Below are positions 8,104-9,729 of a DNA stretch of 9,729 nucleotides, piece after piece. The DNA comes from Caryophanales bacterium UBA6879 (GTDB lineage Bacteria; Bacillota_I; Bacilli_A; RFN20; CAG-288), in NCBI GenBank assembly GCA_002449135.1, contig DKCH01000040.1, positions 11,675-21,403 on the forward strand, written 5' to 3'. Each line of letters starts with the position of its first letter. The stretch's first letter is position 1. The notes below the pieces were generated by a model. It did not search any database and was not told the DNA's origin. It was given only the letters and a program-made list of their open reading frames with translations. Position numbers and translations under genes: made by a program.

Positions 8104-8132
8104 ATTATACTAAACTTTATGCTTATTTTTAA
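8104..8132 (-). promoter_or_regulatory. Candidate promoter for mutS operon, overlapping the start region
   Basis: A consensus TATAAT lies at 8109-8104 on the minus strand, with a weak TTAAAA at 8132-8127 as a -35 at 17-base spacing. The predicted start of transcription is near 8097, inside or just past the annotated mutS ATG (8099-8101), which would leave a leader of about 5 bases before the second in-frame ATG at 8092. A weaker TATAGT at 8148-8143 could serve as an alternative upstream -10. Position of the start is inference from spacing only. Confidence 0.5.
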
Positions 8133-8139
8133 GCAAAAA
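8116..8139. repeat. Inverted repeat (10-base arms, one mismatch) between divergent promoters; possible operator
   Basis: Arms 8116-8125 and 8130-8139 are complementary at 9 of 10 positions around a TTTT centre; the inner five pairs (GCTTA/TAAGC) are perfect. The repeat covers the candidate mutS -35 and abuts the glpK -35 at 8140, a placement typical of an operator. It is too AT-rich and badly placed to be a convincing terminator for either gene, because both genes point away from it. No known binding consensus is recognised. Confidence 0.45.
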
Positions 8140-8168
8140 TTGACTATATAAACTATTCTTATTAAAAT
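8140..8168 (+). promoter_or_regulatory. Sigma-A-type promoter for glpK
   Basis: TTGACT (8140-8145) and TAAAAT (8163-8168) are each one base off consensus and are separated by exactly 17 bases. Transcription is expected to begin near 8175, giving a leader of roughly 18 bases that contains the AGGAAAG binding site (8179-8185) 7-10 bases before the ATG at 8193. The leader is too short to hold a riboswitch or antiterminator of the GlpP type. Confidence 0.7.
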
Positions 8169-8192
8169 AATTTAAGATAGGAAAGTTAGAAA

Positions 8193-9689
8193 ATGAAGTA
8201 TTTAATAAGCCTTGATAGTGGTACAACTTCTGCTAGAAGTCTAGTTTTTGAAGAAAATGGTAAATTAATAAAATTAGTACAAAAAGAATTGAGTCTTCTT
8301 TTTCCTCAACCTAATTATGTAGAGCAAAACCCTTTAGAATTATATTCAGCATTATATGCTACATTAATAGAAAGTATTACTTCTTTAAATTTAAATGCTG
8401 ATGATATTTTATCAATTAGTATTACTAATCAAAGAGAAACAACAATAGTTTGGGATAAAAAAACTGGAAAACCAATTTATAACGCAATAAATTGGCAAGA
8501 CAATAGAACAAAAGAACAAATCGAAAAAATATTACAAGATAAAAAAAATACAGACAAAATTAAAAATATTACTGGTCTAACACCTTCAAGCTATTTTTCT
8601 GCAACCAAAATTCAATGGATACTTAATAACGTTAAAGGGGCAAGAAAAAAAGCAGATAAAAATGAATTATGTTTTGGAACAGTTGATACATATTTAATAT
8701 ATAAACTTACCAATGGAAAAGTGTTTAAAACTGACTATACAAATGCCTCAAGAACCATGCTTTTTGATATTCAAGAACTCAATTGGAGTAAAGATTTATT
8801 AAATTATTTTAATATACCAGAATCTATTTTACCCACTCCTGTAGCTTCAACATCTAATTTTGGAACAGTTTCTATTTTTGGAAAAGAAATAAAAATAACT
8901 GGAGTTGTAGGTGATCAACAAGCCGCTTTAATTGGTCAAACTTGTCTCCACTCTGGTGATGTTAAATGCACATATGGAACTGGTTGTTTTCTCTTGCTTC
9001 AGACTGAACATAAAAGAATCAAATCATCACACGGACTTTTTACAACAATTTCTGCACAAACTACTTCTAAAAAAGATATATATTATGCTTTAGAAGGATC
9101 AATTTTCATTGGTGGAGCTTTAGTTCAATGGCTTAGAGATCAACTTAATTTTATAAAAGAAGCTAGCGAATCAGAAAAACTAGCAAACGAAGCAAAAAGC
9201 AGTAATGGTATTTATATTGTTCCCGCTTTTTCAGGTCTTTCAGCTCCATATTGGGATCCATATGCAAAAGGAACAATTTTTGGTTTAACCCGTTCCTCTA
9301 ATAAAAATCAAATAGTAAGAGCAAGCTTAGAATCTATTGCATATCAAGTTAATGACTTAATTGAAGTATTTAGAAAAGAAACTAATTTAGAAATAAACAA
9401 ATTAAAAGTAGATGGAGGTGCAAGTAAAAACAGCTTTTTAATGCAATTCCAATCAGATATTTCAAACTTAGAAATAATTAGTAATCAAAATCAGGAATCA
9501 ACAGCATTTGGAGCTTTTTTTCTTGCTTTATTAGCTAATAAAAAAATAAAGTCTTTAGATGAAGTTTCAAAATTTGTTAAAATAAACAAGATTTATCAAC
9601 CTGAAATGGCTGAAAAAATACGTTTAGAAAAAATAAAACGTTGGAAAAAGGCAGTAAAAATGTCTTGCGGATGGGAGAAAGAAGAATGA
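8193..9689 (+). CDS. glpK: Glycerol kinase
   Basis: FGGY-family kinase of 498 residues, the usual length, converting glycerol and ATP to glycerol-3-phosphate in the cytosol. Visible features include the N-terminal phosphate loop DSGTTSARS (8-16), glycerol contacts R81-E82 in NQRET, W101, Y134 and D241 in GDQQAA. These are followed by YGTGCF (261-266), EGSIF, the APYWDPYAKGTIFGLTR block (351-367) and DGGASKNSFLMQFQSD (407-422). These residues favour glycerol over other FGGY sugars. In the segment just before GDQQ, where many Firmicute enzymes have Y-H-F-Y-G with the histidine phosphorylated by HPr, this protein reads V226-S-I-F-G, so PTS activation is probably absent. No glpF or glpO/glpD is seen nearby. 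It is transcribed from its own promoter, divergent from mutS, and its stop overlaps the next start as ATGA. Confidence 0.96.
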   Translation: MKYLISLDSGTTSARSLVFEENGKLIKLVQKELSLLFPQPNYVEQNPLELYSALYATLIESITSLNLNADDILSISITNQRETTIVWDKKTGKPIYNAINWQDNRTKEQIEKILQDKKNTDKIKNITGLTPSSYFSATKIQWILNNVKGARKKADKNELCFGTVDTYLIYKLTNGKVFKTDYTNASRTMLFDIQELNWSKDLLNYFNIPESILPTPVASTSNFGTVSIFGKEIKITGVVGDQQAALIGQTCLHSGDVKCTYGTGCFLLLQTEHKRIKSSHGLFTTISAQTTSKKDIYYALEGSIFIGGALVQWLRDQLNFIKEASESEKLANEAKSSNGIYIVPAFSGLSAPYWDPYAKGTIFGLTRSSNKNQIVRASLESIAYQVNDLIEVFRKETNLEINKLKVDGGASKNSFLMQFQSDISNLEIISNQNQESTAFGAFFLALLANKKIKSLDEVSKFVKINKIYQPEMAEKIRLEKIKRWKKAVKMSCGWEKEE

Positions 9690-9729
9690 GAAAATTTGAA
9701 ATTTGCAAAGGATTTGAAAACGAAAATAT
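9686..9729 (+). CDS. Start of a gene resembling dUTPase (3' end outside window)
   Basis: Only 14 full codons are present, reading MRKFEICKGFENEN. The ATG overlaps the glpK TGA (ATGA), and a GGGAG sequence lies about 9 bases upstream within glpK, so translation is probably coupled. The R-x-F-E-x-x-K-x-F-E opening resembles trimeric dUTP diphosphatases of Firmicutes as remembered, which begin this way before the L-P-x-R-x-T block. The match is too short to name the gene firmly and no catalytic motif lies inside the window. Confidence 0.5.
   Translation, partial: MRKFEICKGFENEN

Noticed and set aside
8116..8139. The intergenic hairpin as a rho-independent terminator
   Set aside because: Both neighbouring genes start here and diverge, the stem is AT-rich, and it overlaps promoter elements instead of following a stop codon.
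1..9729. Mycoplasma-type code (UGA as tryptophan)
   Set aside because: UGA terminates mutL and glpK at sensible family lengths and conserved tryptophans use UGG.

Overview
The window is very AT-rich, protein-dense bacterial DNA. Seven coding regions fill almost all of it and the only real intergenic gap is about 90 bases. UGA ends mutL and glpK and tryptophan is encoded by UGG, so the standard bacterial code applies and a UGA-as-Trp mycoplasma is unlikely. The AT-rich codons, strong AGGAGG-type ribosome binding sites, MutL with an endonuclease motif (no MutH needed) and the mutS-mutL-miaA order suggest a low-GC Firmicute. The likely neighbourhood is the small-genome Bacilli close to Mollicutes (Erysipelotrichales/RF39-like); this placement is inference.

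Layout: a divergent intergenic region at 8102-8192 separates two transcription units. Leftward on the minus strand runs a tightly packed set: mutS, mutL, a miaA-tcdA fusion, fhs and folD (cut off at base 1). Junctions are 1 base, a 1-base overlap, 28 bases and 1 base, so one operon is likely. Rightward on the plus strand runs glpK, followed with an ATGA overlap by a gene cut off after 14 codons that resembles the start of dUTPase.

Functions: MutS and MutL form the methyl-independent mismatch repair pair. The next gene encodes two tRNA position-37 enzymes in one chain: MiaA, which makes i6A37, and a TcdA/CsdL-type E1-like enzyme, which cyclises t6A37 to ct6A37. Fhs and FolD handle one-carbon units on tetrahydrofolate. 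GlpK phosphorylates glycerol.

The most notable item is the MiaA-TcdA fusion, which joins two A37 hypermodification activities that act on different tRNA sets. Secondary items are a FolD whose catalytic lysine and glutamine positions appear substituted, a mutS promoter placed almost on the start codon, and a near-perfect palindrome sitting between the divergent promoters. I saw no CRISPR array, insertion sequence, tRNA, rRNA or convincing terminator.
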